NCBI RefSeq assembly: GCF_012641275.1
Contig: NZ_JABAIA010000001.1
Coordinates: forward strand, 248,001-312,000
Length of the DNA: 64,000 nucleotides
Origin: Chitinophaga varians
GTDB taxonomy: Bacteria > Bacteroidota > Bacteroidia > Chitinophagales > Chitinophagaceae
Direction of reading: 5' to 3'
The notes beneath the pieces are model-generated. The model searched no databases. It was not told where the DNA came from and worked only from the letters and a program-made list of their open reading frames with translations. Of this stretch, positions 34,328-42,898 are shown piece after piece. Numbering within the stretch: the first letter of the stretch is position 1; each line of letters starts with the position of its first letter. The position numbers and the translations under genes were made by a program.

Positions 34328-36856
34328 TTAAATATTTACCGGTGTTTTCTTCGTTGGTGCTTTGCTGTTTCTTTCTGATTTCCTGGTACGTTGCACAATG
34401 CTCATACCCGTACCTACGATCGTGATGATAACACCCAGCCACAACACGTTGATATAAGGGAATACCAGCGCTTTCATGACTACATAGTCACTGAAACCGG
34501 CTGTCTCTTTCACTTTCAGCTCGACTTTATTTTCAGCGGGCATGATCTTCGTAAAACGTACGCTCAGGTTCAGCGGGGCCAGTGTGTCTTCCACGCTGTA
34601 CTGGTAACTGCTGTCGCGGATAAAGTAAATCGGCTGCAGGTTAAAGTGGTCATCTGTTTGTGTATGTACTTCCAGTTTGGCGCCTACTGCCAGATCATTT
34701 TTCTCAGCGACGTAGTTTTTGTTTTTAGGCGCCGGCTCCAGTGCTTTCAGCACCATGAAACCTTTAGAGAAGAAAATGGAGTCGCCTACTTTTATCTCAT
34801 GTGCCACATAAGCCGTGGTGTCTGCAGCAGCAGCTTCCGCTTTGTTAGGCGCAGCTGACACATAGGTGAAGATATCCCTGGTGAGATAGTGTTTGGACGC
34901 CGGGTTGGACGACAGTGCATTTTCCTTGCGGTTGACAAATGCATCGGGATAAAGGGTAAATCTTTCCTTCACTTCGCCGGTGGTTTTGTCTTTGCGCTCG
35001 TAGTGCATCACGTAGTAGGTTTTGGGATCTCCTTTTGCGGTGGAATCGCCTACATAGGTCACGTGATAATCACCCATCTGCACCTGTACATCTTTCGGCA
35101 GCATAATATTCTCACGCGGGTTTTGTTTGCTTTCCTTGCGGAAGAAGCCATCGTTGAGCATCTTCATTCTGTCGATGGAGATCACTTCCATTTTGGAAGA
35201 AGAGATCAATGCGCCCAGCAACACCATACCGAAACCGATGTGCGCTACAGAGGCGCCTGCATTTTTCAGTTTGCCTTTAAGGCCGCTGAAGATATAGGTG
35301 AAGTTAGCAGTGATGGCATAGATGCTGGCAAACAGCATGATATAAATAGCAGTGAGGAAACCTGCACCGTAGTTATCGTAAGTGATGGGCCCTTTCCAGG
35401 CGATCAGGGCAGTGAACACCACCGCCAGCACGGTAGGCACCCAGATTTTGCGGGTAAAGAAACCTTTAGGGGTGTCTTTGTATTTCAGGAACTGCACCAC
35501 AGCGGTGAGCACGCCCAGTACAATGGCGATCCAGATCTGGATTTTGTTGTAGTGGAACATTACGTCTGATGGCGGCGCAATATCGTCCATTTTAAACAGT
35601 CCTTTCAGGCCGGTGAAAGACAACAGCTTGTTCCATACAGGAATGGACGTGGTGAAAGTGATCTGGATAGCGGCAATCAGCAGGATCAGGGAACCAACGA
35701 ACAACCAGAATTCACGGGAGTAGGTACTTTCCTCTTTATTGTTGCCCGGGATTTCTTTTCTGCGTGCAATCAACAGGAAGATGGAAGGTATGGTGAACAC
35801 CAGCATGCTGAACAGCAGCTGTGCCGTCATGCCCATATCGGTAAAAGAGTGCACGGAAGTATCGCCCAGTACGCCGCTCTTAGTAAGGAAAGAGGAGTAC
35901 AGGATCAACACATAGGATATAAAGAAAAAGAAGACTGTCGATTTGAGCGCATGGCCGGTGTGTTTATAGGCCAGGAGCGTATGCAGACCGGCCACCATGG
36001 TCAGCCACGGAACAAGGGAGGCGTTTTCCACCGGGTCCCATGCCCAGTAGCCGCCGAAGTTGAGCGACTCATACGCCCAGGCGGCGCCCATCATGATACC
36101 GGTGCCCAGCAGCGCCACGGCAAACAATGTCCATGGCAGCACCGGTTTTACCCAGCCGGTATAATCGCGGGTCCAGAGACCGGCGAAGGCGAAAGCAAAC
36201 GGAATGATCATGGAAGCGAAGCCCAGGAACAGTACCGGTGGGTGGATCACCATCCAGTAGTTCTGCAGGGTGACGTTAAGCCCGTTACCATCATGAATAT
36301 GCTGCATGTAGTTGGCCTCCTGGAAGATGGGCGCAGCCTGGTTTTCAGGCGCCTGTCTGAGCAGCATGAACGGGTTGCTGCCCACTTTATAGCCCAGGAT
36401 GAAGATACCGAGCAACATGCTCGCCATTATCAGCTGTGCGAGGGAGAAGACTGTCATCACCGGCGCTTCCAGGTTTTTGGAAGTACGGATCAGGATAATA
36501 CCGAGAATGCTGTTCCAGATGCTCCAGAGCAGGAAGCTGCCTTCCTGATCGGACCAGAGGCTGGAGAACAGGTATTGTGTTGGCAGGTCGCGGGAAGTAT
36601 TGCGCCAGGCGTATTTATATTCAAAATAGTGATGGGACAGGATATAGAAAAGGCAGCTAAAGACGGCGATCACGGCGGCTGACTGTATCACAAATGCCCA
36701 GCGGGCCAGCTTTTTCCATGAATCACGTACCAGCGGCTCTTTGACTTTAACAGCGTTATAATATGAGATCGTGGCTACCAATGATGCTACAAATGCCAGA
36801 ATGGCGAAGAAATGGCCCAATTGGCCCGGCAATAAGTGTTCCCCTTCAAATTTCAT
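34328..36856 (-). CDS. ccmF: cytochrome c heme lyase CcmF
   Basis: The 842-residue integral membrane protein has the WWD domain that binds heme (NFGGYWAWDPVENASLVPWL), conserved His residues nearby (HPPVLFLG, AYKHTGH) and many hydrophobic helices. It ligates heme to apocytochrome c at the periplasmic side. A periplasmic domain of about 200 residues near the C-terminus contains YYVMHYERK. It is encoded upstream of the hydrolase and downstream of ccmE. Other ccm genes (ccmA-D, ccmH) are not in the window. Confidence 0.9.
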   Translation of the reverse strand: MKFEGEHLLPGQLGHFFAILAFVASLVATISYYNAVKVKEPLVRDSWKKLARWAFVIQSAAVIAVFSCLFYILSHHYFEYKYAWRNTSRDLPTQYLFSSLWSDQEGSFLLWSIWNSILGIILIRTSKNLEAPVMTVFSLAQLIMASMLLGIFILGYKVGSNPFMLLRQAPENQAAPIFQEANYMQHIHDGNGLNVTLQNYWMVIHPPVLFLGFASMIIPFAFAFAGLWTRDYTGWVKPVLPWTLFAVALLGTGIMMGAAWAYESLNFGGYWAWDPVENASLVPWLTMVAGLHTLLAYKHTGHALKSTVFFFFISYVLILYSSFLTKSGVLGDTSVHSFTDMGMTAQLLFSMLVFTIPSIFLLIARRKEIPGNNKEESTYSREFWLFVGSLILLIAAIQITFTTSIPVWNKLLSFTGLKGLFKMDDIAPPSDVMFHYNKIQIWIAIVLGVLTAVVQFLKYKDTPKGFFTRKIWVPTVLAVVFTALIAWKGPITYDNYGAGFLTAIYIMLFASIYAITANFTYIFSGLKGKLKNAGASVAHIGFGMVLLGALISSSKMEVISIDRMKMLNDGFFRKESKQNPRENIMLPKDVQVQMGDYHVTYVGDSTAKGDPKTYYVMHYERKDKTTGEVKERFTLYPDAFVNRKENALSSNPASKHYLTRDIFTYVSAAPNKAEAAAADTTAYVAHEIKVGDSIFFSKGFMVLKALEPAPKNKNYVAEKNDLAVGAKLEVHTQTDDHFNLQPIYFIRDSSYQYSVEDTLAPLNLSVRFTKIMPAENKVELKVKETAGFSDYVVMKALVFPYINVLWLGVIITIVGTGMSIVQRTRKSERNSKAPTKKTPVNI

Positions 36857-36880
36857 GAGAAATGATATATAGATTGAAGA

Positions 36881-36953
36881 ATTTAAATATTTTATTATTC
36901 AGCTATTTCATTATTGAAAATCAATAAATAACTAAATGACAAAATATCTAAAT
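36881..36953. repeat. intergenic inverted repeat, family member C
   Basis: A 28-base left arm (36881-36908, beginning ATTTAAATATTTT) pairs with a right arm (36926-36953, ending AAAATATCTAAAT) with five mismatches, all transitions that allow G-U pairing. The loop is 17 bases. It sits between the ccmE stop (36964) and the ccmF start (36856). Confidence 0.6.
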
Positions 36954-36963
36954 CCGAAATTTT

Positions 36964-37362
36964 TTAAAGTTGTTTGTTGCCTACGACAACCTGGTCGTCC
37001 TTATATTTAGACGGGCATTTCATGAGAATTTTACTGCAATGGAACTCATTTCCATCCATTTTTCCGGTGAGGACCACGGACTCCGCTTTTTCAAAATCGG
37101 TAGGTTTGGCGCCGTAGAAAACGACTTTGCGGGTTTCGCCTGTTTTATCGTGAACGTAGAAGCTAAATAAGTTAGCGTCCTTTATAGGATCATAATGCAT
37201 CGCCTGCAGGGTGTCCAGTTTACCGATCACATGGAACTCTTTCCCCTCTTTCTCGCGTGCTGTGGCAAATGTTTCATAGGTACTAAAATCGCCTACCATG
37301 GTTACAATCACACCAATTGCAACCGCAATGACCACCAGCAGAATAATATTTGTTTTTTTCAT
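36964..37362 (-). CDS. ccmE: cytochrome c maturation heme chaperone CcmE, CxxxY type
   Basis: The 132-residue protein has an N-terminal membrane helix (about 5-22) and an OB-fold core (FHVIGKLDTLQAM, VFYGAKPTDFEKAESVVLTGKM). In classical CcmE a His binds heme covalently within HxxxY. Here the matching position is C116 in CPSKY (C116 to Y120), so it is the Cys-type heme chaperone known from some other bacteria and archaea. The C-terminal tail has the lysines KDDQ. It passes heme to the adjacent CcmF. Confidence 0.87.
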   Translation of the reverse strand: MKKTNIILLVVIAVAIGVIVTMVGDFSTYETFATAREKEGKEFHVIGKLDTLQAMHYDPIKDANLFSFYVHDKTGETRKVVFYGAKPTDFEKAESVVLTGKMDGNEFHCSKILMKCPSKYKDDQVVVGNKQL

Positions 37363-37563
37363 ATGAAAATTATCTTCCCTATTGTTGTGACACAGGTTGT
37401 AAAATCCGCTACCAGCAACGATTCTCCATTTATCTTACCCTACCTGCATTTATCTCTTTCCAATTCACGGGGCAAAATTAACGCAAAATGACCGTCTTCC
37501 GACAAAATTTATATAAAAGGCAATTCTTTTTATGGGAAGGAAGGCTGTAAGTAAACATAATCC

Positions 37564-37571
37564 TATCTTTG
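37564..37571 (+). promoter_or_regulatory. Bacteroidota -7 box for the ureohydrolase operon
   Basis: TATCTTTG is an exact TAnnTTTG, ending 29 bases before ATG 37601. No -33 TTTG at the expected spacing was seen. Confidence 0.5.
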
Positions 37572-37600
37572 CGCGGAATTTTGAAAAGTAAGATTATATC

Positions 37601-38644
37601 ATGGCTGATTTATCTCAATTTGACCCTAACTCGGTGGGGCTGTTGTCCAACAACGTTTTTGGTTTACCTTTTTCTGAAGAAGAGGCCAGGCTGGTATTGT
37701 TGCCTGTACCCTGGGAAGTGACCGTATCCTATAGTAATGGTACAGCCCGCGGCCCGGAACGTATTTTCAGGGCTTCCTTTCAGGTGGACCTGTACGATGC
37801 CGATGTAAAGGATGGCTGGAAACAGGGCTTTTTCATGCGTGAACCAGATAAACATCTGCTGCTGCGCAGCGATTACCTGCGCAAGGAAGCGGAACTGTAC
37901 CTGAAATTCCTGACCGAAGGCGGAGATATCTCTGAAAATGAATTCCTGAAGAAAACGCTGGTGGACGTCAACAACGGCACCCGTGCCATGAACGAGTGGG
38001 TATACAACCAGACCAAACAGCTACTGGGAAAAGGCAAGCTGGTAGGTTTGCTCGGTGGCGACCACAGTACCCCGCTGGGCTTCTTTAAAGCCATCGGCGA
38101 ACATAAAGGCGATTTTGGCATCCTTCAGATAGATGCCCACTGCGACCTGCGTGACAGCTATGAGGGCTTCCAGTACTCCCACGCTTCCATTATGTACAAC
38201 GCACTGGCGGAAGTGCCGCAACTGACCAAACTGGTACAGGTGGGCATCCGTGACTACTGCGAAGAAGAAGTGGATTATATCAACGACAGCAACGGCCGCG
38301 TGGTGACATTCTTCGATAAACAAATCAAAGAACGCCAGTTTGAAGGTGAAACCTGGAAATCCATCTGCGACAGCATTGTGGAAACGCTGCCGCAACAAGT
38401 GTACATCAGCTTCGACATCGATGGCCTCGACCCTAAACTGTGCCCGCACACCGGTACCCCGGTAGCCGGCGGTTTTGAGGCAGAGCAGATATATTATCTT
38501 TTCAAACGCCTGCTGGCCAGCGGCCGTCAGCTGATTGGCTTTGACCTCAACGAGGTGAGTGCCTCTCATGACGACTGGGACGCCAACGTAGGTGCGCGCG
38601 TACTGTTCAAACTCTGTAACCTGCTGGTCAGCGCTAATTCATAA
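37601..38644 (+). CDS. ureohydrolase of the arginase/agmatinase superfamily
   Basis: The 347-residue enzyme has the binuclear-manganese ligands: H155 in GGDHS, D178-A-H180-C-D182 in DAHCD and D272-D274 in SFDIDGLDP. A GTP..GG loop (HTGTPVAGG) follows. It hydrolyses a guanidino group, from arginine, agmatine, formiminoglutamate or a related compound, releasing urea or formamide; the specificity is not determined. Four bases after its stop a membrane-protein gene starts, and then a radical SAM gene, so these three form an operon. Long loops around 60-140 are unlike the smaller SpeB enzymes. Confidence 0.87.
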   Translation: MADLSQFDPNSVGLLSNNVFGLPFSEEEARLVLLPVPWEVTVSYSNGTARGPERIFRASFQVDLYDADVKDGWKQGFFMREPDKHLLLRSDYLRKEAELYLKFLTEGGDISENEFLKKTLVDVNNGTRAMNEWVYNQTKQLLGKGKLVGLLGGDHSTPLGFFKAIGEHKGDFGILQIDAHCDLRDSYEGFQYSHASIMYNALAEVPQLTKLVQVGIRDYCEEEVDYINDSNGRVVTFFDKQIKERQFEGETWKSICDSIVETLPQQVYISFDIDGLDPKLCPHTGTPVAGGFEAEQIYYLFKRLLASGRQLIGFDLNEVSASHDDWDANVGARVLFKLCNLLVSANS

Positions 38645-38648
38645 ACAT

Positions 38649-39236
38649 ATGTATAGTTTGCGTATCATGCAGCCGGCAACAGCCAGCAGGCTCCGGCTGT
38701 TGCCGGTCATGCACGGCCTTGTAGGCATCCTGTTCCTCTTCGATGCCATAGGCAGCTACAGGGGAGCTCAGCCCAACTGGTTGCTGGTAGGCTTTTTTCT
38801 GGCCGTAGGACTGCTTTCCCTCGCCTTCCCGTTTATCGTGAAGCGCACGCGGAAATTCAGTGAAACCAACAGTATCGCGAGGTTGATACAGGCATTTATC
38901 TGCGTAAGCGGCAGCCTGTATTTCCTGGGGCACCAGCAGCCGCTTACCGGCCTGCTGATGTTCGTGGTAGGCATTGGTATCGCCTACATCGGCTGGATGG
39001 AATACAAGATCTTCCAGCCGGTTTACGTGAAAATGGACAATACCGGTATTACCCTGCCCACTACGTTCTCTGAGAAACGCATTGGCTGGAACGAGCTGAA
39101 TAATGTAATTTTGCGGAATGACCTGTTCACCATGGATTTCAAATCCAACAAGATCATCCAGCTGGAAATACTGGATGAGCCCGGACAGGAAGAACGTGAA
39201 AAAATGAACGGATTTTTCCGGGAAAGACTTAACTAA
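38649..39236 (+). CDS. small membrane protein with PH-like C-terminal half
   Basis: From ATG 38649 the protein has 195 residues. Three or four hydrophobic helices (about 15-35, 42-62, 80-97 and 98-118) are followed by a cytoplasmic-type segment (about 125-190) with alternating strands (VYVKMDNTGITLPTTF, RIGWNELNNVILRND) like bacterial PH-like domains. The frame is open from 38592, but that part overlaps the preceding gene. It is sandwiched between the ureohydrolase and radical SAM genes with gaps of only four bases, implying coupled expression. No named family is assigned. Confidence 0.65.
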   Translation: MYSLRIMQPATASRLRLLPVMHGLVGILFLFDAIGSYRGAQPNWLLVGFFLAVGLLSLAFPFIVKRTRKFSETNSIARLIQAFICVSGSLYFLGHQQPLTGLLMFVVGIGIAYIGWMEYKIFQPVYVKMDNTGITLPTTFSEKRIGWNELNNVILRNDLFTMDFKSNKIIQLEILDEPGQEEREKMNGFFRERLN

Positions 39237-39240
39237 TTTT

Positions 39241-40536
39241 ATGCTGAAACAAACACCTTACATATTATACTCCGACGGGAAAGGAAACATCTTTGAAGAC
39301 ACCTCTATGGAGGTAGTGGGCCGCAGCGGCTGGGATGCTTTCCCTATTGATCCGGAAGAATGGATCGAGCTTCCTGAAGGCGGTAATCTGTATGAACTGC
39401 CCGGCCGCCGTGGTATCGGAATCGACGTTGCTACCGGCGAAATGGGCCTGTGTGACAAAGGTTGGGCCGTAGCGGCGTTTATTCCGCCTGCCCATACCGG
39501 TTTTTACCTCGCAGCGTATGAAACCATGCCTGACGCTCCCACCCTGCCGCTGTTTTGTTACACCGCAGTAGGCTGGCTCGACGGCAAATTTTACGTGCCC
39601 GCTACCCGTATCGAAGCCGATATCCGCCAGGAATGTGCCGGCTTTGACGCCAAGAAGGTAAAACAAGGCGTTAACCAGCTGATAGAGGCTTACCCGCACA
39701 ACAGGCTGGTAAAGCACCTGGCAGAAAACTGCGCCCTCACGTATGAATGCCCCGCCGCCCGTAACTATTTTATGGGAAGATGGGAATGCCCGATTCCTTC
39801 CTCTCCGGCCTGCAACGCCAACTGCGTAGGTTGTATCTCCTTCCAGCCGGAAGACGAGACCATCGTGTCCACACAGGACCGCCTCCGTTTCAAGCCTACC
39901 GCGGAAGAAATCGTGGAATATACCGTACCGCACCTGGAAACAGCCCCTTTCCCGATCGTGAGCTTCGGCCAGGGTTGCGAAGGCGAACCATTGCTGATGT
40001 GGGAAACGATCCGTGAGTCTATCATTCAGATACGCAAGCATACGCCTAAAGGCAGTATCAATATCAACACCAACGGCAGTAAACCCGATGCGGTGCGCGC
40101 CCTCTGTGAAGCAGGCCTCAACAGTATCCGTGTGAGCCTCAACTCCGCCCAGGAGAAATATTATACGCCATACTACCGTCCCAATAACTACGTGTTTGAG
40201 GACATCATCGAAAGCCTGAAAGTGGTGCGGGAATTTAACGGATGGACTTCCATCAACTATTTTGTTTTTCCGGGAATGACCGACACGGAAGAGGAATATG
40301 AGGCCCTGCGCAAACTGATCCGGGAAACCGGCCTGAACATGATCCAGTGGCGCAATTTCAATATTGATCCCGACTGGTACCTGGGCAAACTGGGCATTAC
40401 CGAGCCAGGCCCCTGCATGGGCATTAAGCAGTTACAGGAAATGATACATGAAGAGTTTCCGGACCTGAAGTTTGGATATTTCAACCCGCCCATGGAACGC
40501 ATCAAAGGCGACTACATGGCCGATTTCGCTCACTAA
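39241..40536 (+). CDS. radical SAM enzyme of unknown function
   Basis: The 431-residue protein has the radical SAM cluster CxxxCxxC at C191, C195 and C198 (PACNANCVGC). A SAM-binding GCEGEPLL (GGE-type) motif comes about 50 residues later and INTNGS in the barrel. Unusually, an N-terminal domain of about 185 residues precedes the cluster and contains further cysteines (C164, C170, C183) that could bind an auxiliary iron-sulfur cluster or metal. The C-terminus has a CMG motif (GPCMGIKQL). It is the last gene of the ureohydrolase operon, and its stop overlaps the AraC gene on the other strand by four bases. The substrate is unknown. Confidence 0.82.
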   Translation: MLKQTPYILYSDGKGNIFEDTSMEVVGRSGWDAFPIDPEEWIELPEGGNLYELPGRRGIGIDVATGEMGLCDKGWAVAAFIPPAHTGFYLAAYETMPDAPTLPLFCYTAVGWLDGKFYVPATRIEADIRQECAGFDAKKVKQGVNQLIEAYPHNRLVKHLAENCALTYECPAARNYFMGRWECPIPSSPACNANCVGCISFQPEDETIVSTQDRLRFKPTAEEIVEYTVPHLETAPFPIVSFGQGCEGEPLLMWETIRESIIQIRKHTPKGSININTNGSKPDAVRALCEAGLNSIRVSLNSAQEKYYTPYYRPNNYVFEDIIESLKVVREFNGWTSINYFVFPGMTDTEEEYEALRKLIRETGLNMIQWRNFNIDPDWYLGKLGITEPGPCMGIKQLQEMIHEEFPDLKFGYFNPPMERIKGDYMADFAH

Positions 40537-41462
40537 AGCGCTACTTCCTCCCACTCACTGATAAAGCCGCTCCTATGCGCGTTCTCTTGCCCGAAACGGT
40601 ATTGACGCGCATAGGCAGACGGTGACATGCCCGTCACTTTCCGGAATACCCGGTTGAACGTGATAGGGTTGTTATATCCCGTTGCATATGCCACAGAGGC
40701 AATACTTTCCGCATCACCATTGATGATTTTCTTGCAGGCCGCGTTGATACGGATTTCGTTGAGGAATTCGAGGTATGTTTTACGGGTGTGTTTCTTGAAA
40801 TATTTACAGAAGGCGTAAGTGGTCAGATGCGCCACCGAAGCGATTCTGGCGAGAGAAATATTTTCCGCGTAGTGTTCCAGCGTATACTGATAAATATCGT
40901 TCATCCGCAGCCCTTCCGATTCACTGTAGGCATGACGCAGGAAGCCGGTGGACAATGATTTCCAGTCCTTCACCTGGCGGGAGAAATAAGTCAGCAGCGA
41001 CATAAAGGCAAACAGCCTTTCCGCCCCGGTGAGCTTACAGAGCCGCATAATTTCCGCCGCTGTTTTCTCCTCATATGCCGCCGGCAATTGCAGGCTGGAA
41101 CGGGTCAGTTGCAGGAACTTGCGGACAGATTCCAGCTCCGGCAATGCCAGCATGCCTTTCAGCGCATTGTCATGGTCAAAGAAAATATGGATGGCGTGGA
41201 TGTTTTTCTCTTTCAGGTTTTCAAAGTAGCGGGCATCGCCTTTGAACATGTGCGGCTGGTTGGCGCCGATCACATAAATATCGCCGGCTTTGAACGGCTG
41301 GGTATAGCTGCCTGCAATCAGGGTGCCTTCCCCTTTGATAATAAGGGTCAATTGCGCCTCTTTATGACGGTGCAGGTAATTGTAGAAATAAGGAAGTATG
41401 TCCTCCTGGATGACCACAGACCCTTCCTCAGCTACCGGAACAGTAAATTGAATTACTTTCAT
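40533..41462 (-). CDS. AraC-family transcriptional regulator
   Basis: The 309-residue protein has an N-terminal cupin sensor domain (about 25-90; YLHRHKEAQLTLIIKGEG, FKAGDIYVIGANQPHMF). The C-terminal pair of helix-turn-helices is at about 195-295 (NISLARIASVAHLTTYAFCK, SIASVAYATGYNNPITFNR). The ligand is unknown, perhaps a sugar. It is the second gene after an MFS transporter on the same strand (68-base gap), so it may regulate that exporter and itself. Confidence 0.9.
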   Translation of the reverse strand: MKVIQFTVPVAEEGSVVIQEDILPYFYNYLHRHKEAQLTLIIKGEGTLIAGSYTQPFKAGDIYVIGANQPHMFKGDARYFENLKEKNIHAIHIFFDHDNALKGMLALPELESVRKFLQLTRSSLQLPAAYEEKTAAEIMRLCKLTGAERLFAFMSLLTYFSRQVKDWKSLSTGFLRHAYSESEGLRMNDIYQYTLEHYAENISLARIASVAHLTTYAFCKYFKKHTRKTYLEFLNEIRINAACKKIINGDAESIASVAYATGYNNPITFNRVFRKVTGMSPSAYARQYRFGQENAHRSGFISEWEEVAL

Positions 41463-41530
41463 TTACCAATTTTACTCCTTTTTGGGCAAAATTAGTTATT
41501 CCCGGACAATATTCGTTAAGTCTTGAACAA

Positions 41531-42760
41531 TTACGCTGCTATCATTTTTTCTGCCCGTGCCCGCTTCTGTTGCAGCCAGCGGAAGCCTAAAGCCGACAAC
41601 ACACAGCCACCGGCAGTAATGGCCCACCAGTAGGTAAAGCCGATATGCTGCACTACAAAAGCCCCACTGGTAGGCGACACGACGGTTGCCAGCGAATAAG
41701 ATATCGTATAGAGGGCGGCATATTGGCCACGGTTATGGTCCTGGCTGCGGCTGATCCAGAAGCTGTTCATAAAAGGCAAACAGAGCATCTCCCCGAAAGT
41801 GACCACTATCATGAACACGGCGGCAATACCCCATACCGGTGGCAACACACAGAGCAACACATACGCCAGGCACACCATCATGGCGCCCCTCGAAACATAT
41901 GACAGGTTAGGCAGTTTACCGTCCAGGTGATGGATCATCACCATTTCCACCATCACGATCAACAGGCCGTTGATAGACATATTAAGCCCAATGGCCCATT
42001 CCTGCATGTGGACCACCTCTTTGAAATACAGCGGCACCATGCTGGAAAACTGAAAGAGGCAGACAGCGTTGATCATGCCAAACAACAGGAACCAGAGATA
42101 CAGGCTGTCTCCCCATACTTTCTCCGTTTTTCCGGCTGCGGCCGTCTTTTCCGGTTTGGCCGGTGCCGGCACCGGCGGCAGGAAAATACGCATCAGCAGA
42201 GCCGCCACGATACAGGTGCCGCCATCCACCCAGAACAGCCATTGGTAGCTGATACTGGCCAATATCCCGCCCAGCGCGGGCCCTACCGACCAGCCAAGGT
42301 TGACGGCCAGGCGGTTGAGCGAATAGGAACGGGTACGGTTCTGTGGTGCGCTGTAAGCCGCAATAGCAATGCTGTTGGCCGGGCGGAAAGCATCCCCAAC
42401 GGAACTCAGCACAAACACACAACCGCATATCTGCGGAAAGGTGCGCATCTGTCCCAATAAAATGAGCAATAAACCGTTAGAGAGGAGGCTCCAGAACTGT
42501 ACCTGGTAAAAGCCGATACGATCAGACAACCAGCCGCCCAACATGGCGCCTACAATAGCGCCGCTACCGAAACAGGCCATGACCAATCCGGCCTGGGCAA
42601 TGGAAAAATGCAGATGAGCCGTCAGGTATACTGTCAGAAAGGGGACCACCATAGCGCCGCTGCGGTTGATCAGCAACACCAGTGACAGCCACCAGGTAGC
42701 CGGCGAAAGTCCCGTATAGGCGTTCTGGTAAAGACGGATAGTTTGTTTGAGCAGATTCAT
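41531..42760 (-). CDS. MFS transporter
   Basis: The 409-residue integral membrane protein has about 12 hydrophobic helices. The MFS signature loop between helices 2 and 3 reads GGWLSDRIGFYQVQ. The central loop is charged (PAPAKPEKTAAAGKTEKV). The substrate is unknown; the family includes drug and sugar exporters. It has a predicted promoter at 42813-42820 and is probably co-transcribed with the AraC gene. Confidence 0.88.
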   Translation of the reverse strand: MNLLKQTIRLYQNAYTGLSPATWWLSLVLLINRSGAMVVPFLTVYLTAHLHFSIAQAGLVMACFGSGAIVGAMLGGWLSDRIGFYQVQFWSLLSNGLLLILLGQMRTFPQICGCVFVLSSVGDAFRPANSIAIAAYSAPQNRTRSYSLNRLAVNLGWSVGPALGGILASISYQWLFWVDGGTCIVAALLMRIFLPPVPAPAKPEKTAAAGKTEKVWGDSLYLWFLLFGMINAVCLFQFSSMVPLYFKEVVHMQEWAIGLNMSINGLLIVMVEMVMIHHLDGKLPNLSYVSRGAMMVCLAYVLLCVLPPVWGIAAVFMIVVTFGEMLCLPFMNSFWISRSQDHNRGQYAALYTISYSLATVVSPTSGAFVVQHIGFTYWWAITAGGCVLSALGFRWLQQKRARAEKMIAA

Positions 42761-42812
42761 ACAACGGCCGCAAAATAAAATGCAACAAATAGGATTAACA
42801 GCATAGTTTTTG

Positions 42813-42820
42813 CAAAGATA
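42813..42820 (-). promoter_or_regulatory. Bacteroidota -7 box for the MFS/AraC operon
   Basis: The reverse strand reads TATCTTTG, an exact TAnnTTTG, 52 bases upstream of the MFS start. It is back to back with the tonB box at 42864, so the two promoters share about 45 bases. Confidence 0.5.
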
Positions 42821-42863
42821 AAATTCAGATCGCTGTATCTATATTTTTTTTCATTCAAAAGTT

Positions 42864-42871
42864 TAACTTTG
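42864..42871 (+). promoter_or_regulatory. Bacteroidota -7 box for tonB
   Basis: TAACTTTG is an exact TAnnTTTG, ending 27 bases before ATG 42899. Confidence 0.5.
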
Positions 42872-42898
42872 ACGCTTACTGGCGCTTAATCAGCTATC

